Shown here piece after piece: positions 52,833 to 60,281 of a stretch of DNA of 64,000 nucleotides (the first letter of the stretch is position 1; each line of letters begins with the position of its first letter). Source of the stretch: Methanocorpusculum sp. UBA424. Its GTDB lineage: Archaea > Halobacteriota > Methanomicrobia > Methanomicrobiales > Methanocorpusculaceae. The position numbers and the translations under genes are program-made. The DNA is taken from positions 61,649-125,648 of the forward strand of contig DAHC01000011.1 in assembly GCA_002498375.1 (NCBI GenBank), read 5' to 3'. The notes under the pieces were generated by a model that did not search any database, was not told the origin of the DNA, and saw only the letters and a list, made by a program, of their open reading frames with translations.

Positions 52833-53224
52833 AGGACGTAAACGGTTTTATCCTCGATCCAACTTTGGAAAGGTATTGCTGGGTGTGGATATCTGAGATA
52901 AAACCAACCGCGAATCTCCACGAATCTTCGCGAATCGCATTTTTCTTGCGCCTGCGTGCTCTGCTCCGGCTTATCGCCTCCGCAGGAATCGCACGCCGCC
53001 TGGAAAAATGCTAAGGAAAAACCGGCGTGCCGGTTTTTCTCCTCGTAAGCTTCTCCTTTTTTGTGTAATCGAGAAAATAATCAAACAACAGAAAAACCCG
53101 CACGCGGGTTTTTCCGATAGCATTTTTCAAGAGAGGGGGCGATTCCTGCGTAGGCGATAAGCCGGAGCAGAGCCCCCGAACGTAAGGAAAATGCGATTCG
53201 CGTTAATTCGCGGAGATTCGCGGT
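52833..53224. repeat. Dispersed repeat family, copy B, foldback form
   Basis: Starts with AGGACGTAAACGG and GGAAAGGTATTGCTGGG, then AAAACCAACCGCGAATC, the block order seen in copies A and C. From 52907 to 53040 and from 53091 to 53224 it forms two arms in inverted orientation. The best-matched part is 52959-52992 against 53139-53172, 34 bases with one mismatch. Each arm ends inside in its own small hairpin (AAAAACCGGC/GCCGGTTTTT and AAAAACCCGC/GCGGGTTTTT). The gap 52830-53376 has no gene; both flanking genes point into it. Confidence 0.8.
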
Positions 53225-53376
53225 AAAATAATTTCTTGTGTTTGCACTAATCCCATACACGAAATCGATGTGTATCTCATAAGTACGTCAGTTTTTTCAT
53301 TTGAGGTCACATCGCGTAACTCCGAATAAATAAAATGCGAGGTCGGGGTTCTAACCTATTCGACCAGCCGTCTCGA

Positions 53377-55029
53377 TCATCTTCTCCGGTAAATCAGGAT
53401 GCCGGCAAGCAGGATCAGGATCCCGCCTGCAAAAATAAAACGGACGTCAAAACCGATCCCGGCCGAGACAGGGTCTTTATCGAAATCCCCGTCCCAGTCA
53501 TACGCGAAAACGGCTGTATAATATTCTGCAGCCTCAATGCTTTGGATGATCAGACCCGCCTCGCGGTTATTGTTCGGCGAATTGAAGTTCCAGTTGATCG
53601 AGCTGATGAGAACATACTCGCCGTCAACGATCACGCCTTTGTTGTGCAGTTTGGTAAGATACTCTCCGGGCAGTATCAGCTTTGCCGAAATGGTCGGACC
53701 ATATCGGTTCAGCGCAGCCGCGAGCTCGTCATTGTCCGCTTCATCCTCCGTATTATAGTACATGCCGTCCAGCATCACCCGAACGTCGGCACCTCTGTCG
53801 GCGGCATCGATAACTGCGGCGAGCCAGGTGTTTTCGCCGTCAGGATACGGCGAAATATAGGCCTGCTGGAGATCGATCGATGTGCCGGCAGATCTGACCA
53901 GATCAGGAACAAGACTGCTCGTATCCGGCGAGATGACCGGCGTTATGTTCACATTATAGAGAGTTAACGTCGTAAAATACGGGGATATCTTTTCATCGGA
54001 CCATGATGCGGGAAGGGGTTCTGTTCCGGCAGCGTATGGATATATGTCGTAGCCCAAAACATCGGCGGTGAAAACATCCGTGAAGTACTCGGCGATCTCC
54101 GCGTCATAGACTGCTGCTCCCCAGCCCCTGTTTCCTTTTGTGCCGGGAAGGGGAATCCCGCTTGGCTTGAAGTTTTCCGAGAGAACGACCGTGACATAAT
54201 TGTCCGCAACCATATATTTTGCATGCAGATACCGATATCTTGCAGGGAGATTTCCTTCGCTTTCGATCGTAACTACGGAGACGCCGTGTTCCGTCAGATA
54301 GTTCATAACGCCTTTCTGCTCATCCGACATCCCGCCCACCGGGCCGCCTTCAAGAAGTAACGTCACCGAAACACCCCGATCTGCGGCGGCAGCGATCTCC
54401 CGGGCAAGTTCCGGATGAGTAAATTCGTACATCGATATCAGCAGCGTGTCGGCCGATTCCCGGATAACATTCGTCACGACATCGTATGACGAGTCCGGCG
54501 AGACGAACAATGTCGCCGAGTCTGCGGTGAATGTTTCGGGAGAGAATCTGCTCTGGCCGATTTTATGGATCCGCTCGTCCCAGACCCCGTCAGAATACAC
54601 ATGGACACGGCCGTTCGATGCTGCGAGTTCGTCCGGCCAGGAGACCGTCGAAATGATTTTCCCATTGTAGAGAAGGGAGAGGTCATCTCCGGTGTTCGCC
54701 ATCTGAAATCTGCCGCTTAAAAGGACATTAGGCGTTGTGCCGCTCTCGAGGATCTCATAATCCGGGAAGGTCCCGTGGATCGAATTATATGCCCCGGCAC
54801 TTCTGGCAACGAGTATTTCTCCATGAGAGATCGAGCCTGCGGGAAAAGAGACCGTTCCTTCACCATCGGTGACGGTCCATCCGGCGAGACTGCCTGTTCC
54901 TTCCAGAATAAAATACTCATCTCCATCCTCTGAGGCATATCCGTCGGGACAGAACTCGGCGAGAACGAAAGCCGAGACGGGAGATATGCAGAGAGTAAGA
55001 AGCAAAAAGGTAATGAGTATCCATTTCAT
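53377..55029 (-). CDS. Secreted/anchored phospholipase D-like protein with lamin-tail domain
   Basis: 550 residues. A signal peptide (1-20, LITFLLLTLCISPVSA) is followed by a lamin-tail-like domain (about 20-130). Two PLD domains carry H-x-K-x4-D motifs: His269, Lys271, Asp276 in YLHAKYMVADN, and His462, Lys464, Asp469 in KLHNKGVIVDG. A C-terminal membrane helix with a RRR stop-transfer tail (about 531-550) anchors it outside the cell. PLD-superfamily enzymes cut or join phosphodiesters, with nuclease or lipase activity possible. No PGF-CTERM motif. Monocistronic. Confidence 0.87.
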   Translation of the reverse strand: MKWILITFLLLTLCISPVSAFVLAEFCPDGYASEDGDEYFILEGTGSLAGWTVTDGEGTVSFPAGSISHGEILVARSAGAYNSIHGTFPDYEILESGTTPNVLLSGRFQMANTGDDLSLLYNGKIISTVSWPDELAASNGRVHVYSDGVWDERIHKIGQSRFSPETFTADSATLFVSPDSSYDVVTNVIRESADTLLISMYEFTHPELAREIAAAADRGVSVTLLLEGGPVGGMSDEQKGVMNYLTEHGVSVVTIESEGNLPARYRYLHAKYMVADNYVTVVLSENFKPSGIPLPGTKGNRGWGAAVYDAEIAEYFTDVFTADVLGYDIYPYAAGTEPLPASWSDEKISPYFTTLTLYNVNITPVISPDTSSLVPDLVRSAGTSIDLQQAYISPYPDGENTWLAAVIDAADRGADVRVMLDGMYYNTEDEADNDELAAALNRYGPTISAKLILPGEYLTKLHNKGVIVDGEYVLISSINWNFNSPNNNREAGLIIQSIEAAEYYTAVFAYDWDGDFDKDPVSAGIGFDVRFIFAGGILILLAGILIYRRR

Positions 55030-55065
55030 ACTGATTTTTCTTTATTTACGTCATACTATTAGTGT

Positions 55066-55578
55066 ATGACGGAGGGGACGGTGATGAAAATCGGCGGGAG
55101 TCTGATGGATGCCGCAGAAAAAATACTTGCCGAGATCCCGGAATCGCCGACATTGATTGTTCCGGGCGGCGGGATATTTGCGGATTTTGTCCGGGCCGAA
55201 AGGATCGATGACGAAGCCGCCCACTGGAAAGCGATCGGGGCGATGGAAAAATACGGCAGGTTCCTCTCTACCTATGGGTATCCGGTCACGCATGAACTGA
55301 AAATCCCGGGTGAACCGACCATCCTCCTCCCCAAATCCGTCCTGCAGAAAGAAGATCCGCTCCCTCACACATGGGACGTAACCTCCGACTCGATCGCGGC
55401 ATGGGTCTCCGGCGTTCTCAAATGCCGGCTGGTGATCGTAAAATCGACGGAATCCGGGGACGATCTCGTAGATCCGTCGTTTTCCTCGGTTCTTGCACAA
55501 AGCGGGATGCCTGCCGTGATCATCAACGGACGGGCTTTCGGCAGTGTGAGGGGATACTTTGAAGCCACACGTTTATAA
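55066..55578 (+). CDS. mfnE: Amino-acid-kinase fold protein, likely MfnE
   Basis: 170 residues of COG2054. The kinase start MKIGGSLMDAA, IVPGGGIFADFVR and DVTSDSIAAWVSGVLKCRLV are family features. In Methanocaldococcus the homologue phosphorylates the aminomethylfuran alcohol in methanofuran synthesis, needed for the first step of methanogenesis. The gene precedes the zinc-ribbon and aEF1B genes on the same strand. The alternative is another small-molecule kinase of this fold, so the assignment is moderate. Confidence 0.75.
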   Translation: MTEGTVMKIGGSLMDAAEKILAEIPESPTLIVPGGGIFADFVRAERIDDEAAHWKAIGAMEKYGRFLSTYGYPVTHELKIPGEPTILLPKSVLQKEDPLPHTWDVTSDSIAAWVSGVLKCRLVIVKSTESGDDLVDPSFSSVLAQSGMPAVIINGRAFGSVRGYFEATRL

Positions 55579-55613
55579 TAATCGGACGCTAATTAACTAA
55601 GGAGTTTGATCGT

Positions 55614-55775
55614 ATGGCAACTATAAAATGTACATCATGCAATGCCCCGCTCGCAGAGCCCGGCGCTACCGAGTTTAAATGCCCGGACTGTGGAGAGATG
55701 ATTTACCGCTGTGCACGCTGCAGAAAACAGAGTGTAAAATACACCTGCCCGAAGTGCGGATTCCAGGGGCTCTGA
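55614..55775 (+). CDS. Small zinc-ribbon protein (HVO_2753/DUF1610 type)
   Basis: 53 residues with four C-x2-C pairs: CTSC, CPDC, CARC and CPKC, giving two zinc ribbons (MATIKCTSCNAPL, then FKCPDCGEM, YRCARCRKQ, YTCPKCGF). Such proteins are predicted to bind RNA and are commonly next to elongation factor 1-beta in euryarchaea. GGAG ends nine bases before the ATG. Too short for most automatic calls; the intact cysteines and the neighbour support it. Confidence 0.88.
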   Translation: MATIKCTSCNAPLAEPGATEFKCPDCGEMIYRCARCRKQSVKYTCPKCGFQGL

Positions 55776-55782
55776 ATCATTA

Positions 55783-56043
55783 ATGGGTGAAGTCGTTGTT
55801 ATTCTGAAAATCATGCCGGAATCCCCGGACGTTGACCTTGAGAAACTGCAGGCAGACATCAGAGCAAAAGTATCCGGTATCGAGGATATGAAAGTCGAGC
55901 CGATCGGATTTGGTCTCTCTGCAATCAAGATCGCCATGATCACTGAAGATGATGAGGGAGCAGGCGATAAGATCGAAGGACTGTTTTCCCAGATCCCGGG
56001 CATCGACCGTACAGAGATCGAGTCTCTGAACCGGTTACTCTAA
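55783..56043 (+). CDS. ef1b: Elongation factor 1-beta (aEF1B)
   Basis: 86 residues of the guanine-exchange domain for EF1-alpha: VVVILKIMPESPDVDLEKL, VEPIGFGLSAIKIAMI and GLFSQIPGIDRTEIESLNRL. It reloads EF1-alpha with GTP. It starts seven bases after the zinc-ribbon stop, so the pair is co-transcribed. A T tract follows the stop at 56048-56060. Confidence 0.94.
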   Translation: MGEVVVILKIMPESPDVDLEKLQADIRAKVSGIEDMKVEPIGFGLSAIKIAMITEDDEGAGDKIEGLFSQIPGIDRTEIESLNRLL

Positions 56044-56047
56044 ATAT

Positions 56048-56074
56048 CTTTTTTTCTTTTCAGAACGTTTTTTT
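56048..56074 (+). terminator. U-tract terminator after aEF1B
   Basis: Two T runs (TTTTTTTCTTTT and TTTTTTTC) follow the aEF1B stop closely, as expected for archaeal termination without a hairpin. Confidence 0.55.
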
Positions 56075-56196
56075 CTAAACGTATGTTCTCCGTTCGGTAA
56101 TTCTGCATTCGCATCTGATGGTAAATCGTGTTACGAATCGTGTGTCCGAAGATGGGAAAAATACCGGGCAGTATCCTTCACTGCAGTGGGGCGCAT

Positions 56197-56221
56197 CGCC
56201 TGAAACGGCGTGTTTTTTTTA
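56197..56221 (+). terminator. Hairpin followed by T9 in non-coding DNA
   Basis: CGCC and GGCG pair around TGAAAC and nine T residues follow two bases later. No annotated gene ends here: aEF1B has its own T tracts 140 bases upstream. It may end an unannotated small RNA starting after about 56090. Confidence 0.45.
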
Positions 56222-56399
56222 TTCGCGTTTAATCGTGCCGATTTTGATTTTGTGCCCTATTATCGGGCAAATTTCGATTTCATGAGAAAACAGGCCGCAG
56301 ATCGCCAAAATGAGAAAAATACGTCCGCAGATGGCGAATCGGGCAATTTTGCACGGACTTTTTTCAGAGAAAGATTTAAATGCTGTACTGCTGACATAT

Positions 56400-56557
56400 T
56401 ATTATCCAACGTGTGCTGTAGGGAGTAAATAAGCCGTGTTCCAAACGAGGAAGAAACGGTGCTAAACCTCATAGATGAAGCCCCAGGCAGAAGTCTGTCT
56501 GAGGCGGGATGCAGCCCGAAAGGGGGGCAGGCACGCCACGATGGAAGGACTTTATCT
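56400..56557 (+). ncRNA. Structured leader of the AdoMet-decarboxylase-like gene
   Basis: About 155 bases without a credible reading frame between a TATA-like ATTTAAATG (about 56371-56381) and the ATG at 56558. Several hairpins can be drawn: CCGTGTTCC with GGAAGAAACGG around AAACGA, GGCAGA with TCTGTC, and GCCC with GGGC around GAAAGG. The last one is near the ribosome-binding site GGAAGG. The 514-base gap 56044-56557 otherwise holds the hairpin at 56197 and AT-rich DNA. Could be a riboswitch-like or attenuator element; I recognise no known class. Confidence 0.45.
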
Positions 56558-56974
56558 ATGAAACAGATGACAGCAAACCACCTGACCGATGCAGAGGTCA
56601 TTGCAGAGTTTAAGAAAGAAGACTGCTGGGGTCTTTGCACCTCTATCGACCTGAAAGAGTGTGACCCGGCAACAATCCGTGACGCAGAGAAGATCCACCA
56701 GTTCGTACTGGAACTGGCGGACCTGATCGACATGAAACGCTTCGGCGAACCGCAGATCATCCACTTTGGTCCAAACGAGAGAGTAGCCGGGTATTCGATG
56801 ACCCAGCTCATCGAGACCTCTCTCCTCTCAGGTCACTTCGCCAACGACACCAACGCAGCCTATATCGATATCTTCAGCTGCAAAGAGTATGCCCCCTCGG
56901 TCGCTGCAGAGTTCTGCCGCAAGTTCTTCGGTGCGAAGAGAATGAACACCAATGTGTTCTTCCGCTCCATCTAA
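56558..56974 (+). CDS. Divergent S-adenosylmethionine decarboxylase-like protein
   Basis: 138 residues with the SpeH layout (WGLCTSIDLKECDPATI, then AAYIDIFSC and FGAKRMNTNVFFR). AdoMet decarboxylases cut themselves at the Ser of E-S-H to make pyruvoyl; here the site reads E86-T87-S88 and the following H-T pair is absent, with one residue extra before the C. It may therefore be an inactive or altered member, though polyamine synthesis cannot be excluded. ATG 56558 follows GGAAGG; an upstream GTG frame from 56459 runs through the structured leader and is not used. Confidence 0.65.
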   Translation: MKQMTANHLTDAEVIAEFKKEDCWGLCTSIDLKECDPATIRDAEKIHQFVLELADLIDMKRFGEPQIIHFGPNERVAGYSMTQLIETSLLSGHFANDTNAAYIDIFSCKEYAPSVAAEFCRKFFGAKRMNTNVFFRSI

Positions 56975-57299
56975 GTGCGTTCTCTGCCCCCACAAAATAT
57001 TTTTTTTGATTTTTTTTCCGGTGTTTCTCCGCCCCCTGTCGTGTCGGAAGTTCTCACGAGACCAGACGTCATCCTGCAGCGTATTTTCCGGCGCGATATA
57101 ATCCTCCCTTAGAGACCTGTTTTTTTCAGTATCTTACAAACCGCACTATATTATCCGTCATGCGCTTTTGGTTATCTCTGGATGCTTTGATGGGAATAAT
57201 CTGTGTTGATCCCCCCTGTTTTTCATGCCTGAGTGACAATCCTTATAACCCCATAAGCACTCACCACAAATGTACCAATTCGGAAAAGGACATTTCATT
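56975..57299. other. Intergenic region before gatC
   Basis: About 325 bases. A T-rich stretch at 56993-57018 should end the AdoMet-decarboxylase-like message. CCTTATAACC at about 57241-57250 is a likely TATA box for the gat operon, with the start of transcription near 57270. No gene or strong repeat is seen in the rest. Confidence 0.5.
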
Positions 57300-57569
57300 A
57301 TGGTCAAAGAAAACGAAGTACTCCATATCGCCGAGCTAGCGGATATCGGCATTTCATCCGCAGAACTGGGTAAATTTACCGAACAGTTCAACGCAATCCT
57401 TGAATATTTTGACATTCTCGATACACTGGAAGCATCGGGACCGTTGATGCGCCCCCTCGTGAACGTCTTCCGCGAGGATGAGGTCACGCCCTCCATTTCT
57501 CAGGAGGATGCTCTGAGAAACTCGCACAACCCCGAAGACGGGTATGTACGTGCCCCCAGGGTGATCTGA
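57300..57569 (+). CDS. gatC: Glu-tRNA(Gln)/Asp-tRNA(Asn) amidotransferase subunit C
   Basis: 89 residues from ATG 57300 (MVKENEVLHIAELADI). The family helix ELGKFTEQFNAILEYFDILD and the proline-rich belt MRPLVNVFREDEV wrap around GatA. An earlier in-frame ATG at 57270 would add ten residues at the transcription start. gatA follows one base after the stop, so subunits C, A and B are made from one message in order. Confidence 0.92.
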   Translation: MVKENEVLHIAELADIGISSAELGKFTEQFNAILEYFDILDTLEASGPLMRPLVNVFREDEVTPSISQEDALRNSHNPEDGYVRAPRVI

Positions 57570-57570
57570 G

Positions 57571-58845
57571 ATGACCGATATCTATAATGCATATATCAAT
57601 ACGGCCGAAGTGAAGGGAAGCGGATCGGGCATTCTGTCCGGCGTCCGCGTCTCCATAAAAGACAATATCTCTACAAAAGACATCGAGACGACCTGCGCCT
57701 CCAAAATACTCAAAGGATACATCCCGCCCTATGATGCCCACGTCATCACCCGCCTGAAGGCAGAAGGAGCAATCATTGCCGGAAAAACCAATATGGATGA
57801 GTTTGGTATGGGATCGACCACGGAAAACAGCGCCTTTGGTCCGACATTGAACCCGCGTGATGTGACCCGGGTCCCTGGAGGGAGTTCCGGCGGTTCGGCC
57901 GCGGCGGTTGCCGGAGGACTTGTTTCCATGGCTCTTGGAAGCGACACGGGAGGCTCCGTCCGCTGTCCGGCCGCATGGTGCGGTGTTGTCGGTCTCAAAC
58001 CTTCCTACGGCAGAGTGAGCAGATTCGGTCTGATCGCCTATGCCAACTCTTTTGAGCAGATCGGCCCGATGACGACGAATGTCCGCGATGCGGCAAAACT
58101 GTTCTCCGTGATCGCGGGTCACGACCCGAAGGATTCCACGTCCGTGAACAAACCCTACGACGGCAATGTCGTTCCCGAGATCAGCGGAAAAACGATCGGC
58201 ATTCCAAAGGAATACTTCGGTGAAGGCGTCGATGCAGGCGTCTCAGGCGAGGTCCGTAAAGCGATCGGCAAGCTCGAGGAGCTTGGCGCGAATATCGTGG
58301 ATGTGTCGCTTCCTTCGATGAAGTATGCACTTCCCGCCTACTATGTGACCTGCACCTGCGAAGCGAGTTCGAACCTCGGCAGGTTCGACGGGGTCAGGTT
58401 CGGTCCGGAGCCGGAGATGAACCTCCCCTGGCACGATGCCTACACCAAAGTCCGCGAGGCAGGCTTCGGCGGTGAAGTCCGGCGTCGGATCCTTCTTGGG
58501 ACCTTCGCTCTGTCCGCCGGATACTACGGAAAATACTATGTGAAAGCCCAGCACGCAAAGCAGCTCATCGCCAAAGATTTTGCGGCGGCTCTCCAGACCT
58601 GCGATATGCTCGCCGGTCCGACAATGCCCAACATTGCGCCGAAGATCGGCGAACTGACCGCGGATCCCCTGCAGATGTATCAGGCGGATATCCTGACCGT
58701 CCCCGTGAATATCGCCGGGATCCCCGCGATCTCCGTTCCCTGCGGAACCGCACACAAAATGCCGGTCGGTCTCCAGCTGATGGGAAGAATGTTTGGCGAG
58801 GAGACGATTCTGAATGCCGCTCTTGCCTATGAGGAGGCGGTTTAA
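57571..58845 (+). CDS. gatA: Aspartyl/glutamyl-tRNA amidotransferase subunit A
   Basis: 424-residue amidase. The Ser-cis-Ser-Lys site is Lys30 in VSIKDNI, Ser105/106 in PGGSSGGSAAAVA and Ser129 in SDTGGSVRCPA. It frees ammonia from glutamine for transfer to misacylated tRNA with GatB. It is slightly short compared with bacterial GatA, as in other methanogens. gatB begins directly after the stop. Confidence 0.95.
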   Translation: MTDIYNAYINTAEVKGSGSGILSGVRVSIKDNISTKDIETTCASKILKGYIPPYDAHVITRLKAEGAIIAGKTNMDEFGMGSTTENSAFGPTLNPRDVTRVPGGSSGGSAAAVAGGLVSMALGSDTGGSVRCPAAWCGVVGLKPSYGRVSRFGLIAYANSFEQIGPMTTNVRDAAKLFSVIAGHDPKDSTSVNKPYDGNVVPEISGKTIGIPKEYFGEGVDAGVSGEVRKAIGKLEELGANIVDVSLPSMKYALPAYYVTCTCEASSNLGRFDGVRFGPEPEMNLPWHDAYTKVREAGFGGEVRRRILLGTFALSAGYYGKYYVKAQHAKQLIAKDFAAALQTCDMLAGPTMPNIAPKIGELTADPLQMYQADILTVPVNIAGIPAISVPCGTAHKMPVGLQLMGRMFGEETILNAALAYEEAV

Positions 58846-60279
58846 ATGGCGGATGAGGATTTCACCGTCATCATCGGTCTGGAAGTTCACTGTCAGCTGG
58901 ACACTGCTTCCAAATTATTCTGCGGATGCTCGGCCGATTTCCGTGCCGACGCCCCGAACACGCATGTCTGTCCGGTCTGTCTCGGCCTTCCGGGAGCAAT
59001 GCCTGTCTTGAATAAAAAGGCGATCGAGTATGCCCTGAAGGTTGCAAAGGCGCTCAACTGCCGGATCCCCGAGGAAGGCGAGTTCTGCAGAAAGAACTAC
59101 TTCTACCCGGACCTGGTCAAGGCATACCAGATCACGATGGGCGACAACCCCCTTGCTCTCGGCGGCTACATCGAGATCGAGGACGACGCAGGCAACCCCA
59201 AAGTCGTCAACTTAACGCGGATCCACGTTGAAGAGGACCCGGGCCGTCTTGTCCACATGGGGAACAAGGAACGCGGGCACTACACCCTCGTCGACTACAA
59301 CAGATCAGGTATCCCCTTAATCGAAATGGTCACCGAGCCGGAACTTTCCTCGCCTAAAGAGGCACGCCGTCTCCTGAACAAACTGCGGGCGACGCTCGAG
59401 TATCTCGATGTCTTCGATCCGGAAAAGGAAGGAAGCATCCGTGTCGATGCGAACATCTCGATCAAAGGGCATGAGCGTGTCGAGATCAAGAACATCTCCT
59501 CCTACAAAGGCGTCGAAAAAGCGCTGACCTTCGAGATCACGAGACAGAAAAATCTGATCAGAAGGGGCGGCACGATCTCCCGCGAGACCCGTCACTTCCA
59601 GGAAGGAAAAGGCACGACCACATCGGCACGTTCGAAAGAGGTCGCGAATGATTACCGGTACTTCCCCGAACCGGATCTGCCTGTGATCAGGGTTTCCGAC
59701 TGGGTGGAAAAGATCGCGCTCCCGGAGCTGCCGGATGCACGCCGCGACCGGTTCATGTCCCAGTACGGTATTGCCGTAAACCATGCGAGAACGCTCACGG
59801 GGGACCTGCATCTTGCAGAGTTCTACGAACTCGCTGCCCCGGTCGGAGCACAGATCACGGCATCCTGGGTCGCCGACATTCTGATCGGTGAACTCAACTA
59901 CCGGGATATGCCTCTGTCGAAGGTGACTTCCCATGCCGACCAGTTCAAAGAACTCGTCATCCTTGTCCGGGACAAGACTATAACTGATAAGGCAGGTGTC
60001 GATGTTCTGCGTGTCTGGCTCGATTCGCTGCATGAAAACGGCTCGCCTGAGTCTCCCGCCGCAATCGTTGCCCGCCTGGGTCTCATCCGCGAGGCCGGAG
60101 AGAGTTTCCGCGGCATCGTTGAAAAGATCCTCGCCAAAAACCCGCAGGCAATCGCCGATCATAAAGCAGGTAAGAAAGGCGCGTTGAACTTTATCGTCGG
60201 CCAGGTAATGAAGGAAACCAAAGGAAAATCCGATCCCCGTGAAATCCATGCGATGATTGCTGAAATCCTCGGAGAGTAA
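58846..60279 (+). CDS. gatB: Aspartyl/glutamyl-tRNA amidotransferase subunit B
   Basis: 477 residues. The kinase-like part begins IIGLEVHCQLDTASKLFCGC with CPVCLGLPGAMPVLN later in the cradle domain; the tail domain (about 410-477, KKGALNFIVGQVMKETKGKS) binds tRNA. With GatC and GatA it forms Gln-tRNA or Asn-tRNA. Archaea also have GatDE for Gln, so GatCAB may mainly make Asn-tRNA here; that is inference. topA follows two bases after the stop. Confidence 0.96.
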   Translation: MADEDFTVIIGLEVHCQLDTASKLFCGCSADFRADAPNTHVCPVCLGLPGAMPVLNKKAIEYALKVAKALNCRIPEEGEFCRKNYFYPDLVKAYQITMGDNPLALGGYIEIEDDAGNPKVVNLTRIHVEEDPGRLVHMGNKERGHYTLVDYNRSGIPLIEMVTEPELSSPKEARRLLNKLRATLEYLDVFDPEKEGSIRVDANISIKGHERVEIKNISSYKGVEKALTFEITRQKNLIRRGGTISRETRHFQEGKGTTTSARSKEVANDYRYFPEPDLPVIRVSDWVEKIALPELPDARRDRFMSQYGIAVNHARTLTGDLHLAEFYELAAPVGAQITASWVADILIGELNYRDMPLSKVTSHADQFKELVILVRDKTITDKAGVDVLRVWLDSLHENGSPESPAAIVARLGLIREAGESFRGIVEKILAKNPQAIADHKAGKKGALNFIVGQVMKETKGKSDPREIHAMIAEILGE

Positions 60280-60281
60280 CT

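Noticed and set aside
53330..53370. Possible tRNA 3' remnant (GTCGGGGTTCTAACC then TTCGACCA)
   Set aside because: The T stem around TTCTAAC cannot pair and no acceptor or anticodon arm is present upstream.
56210..56428. A 72-codon plus-strand frame before the AdoMet-decarboxylase-like gene
   Set aside because: It begins inside the T9 tract, has no ribosome-binding site, and its Phe/Asp-rich translation shows no domain; it also crosses the likely TATA box.
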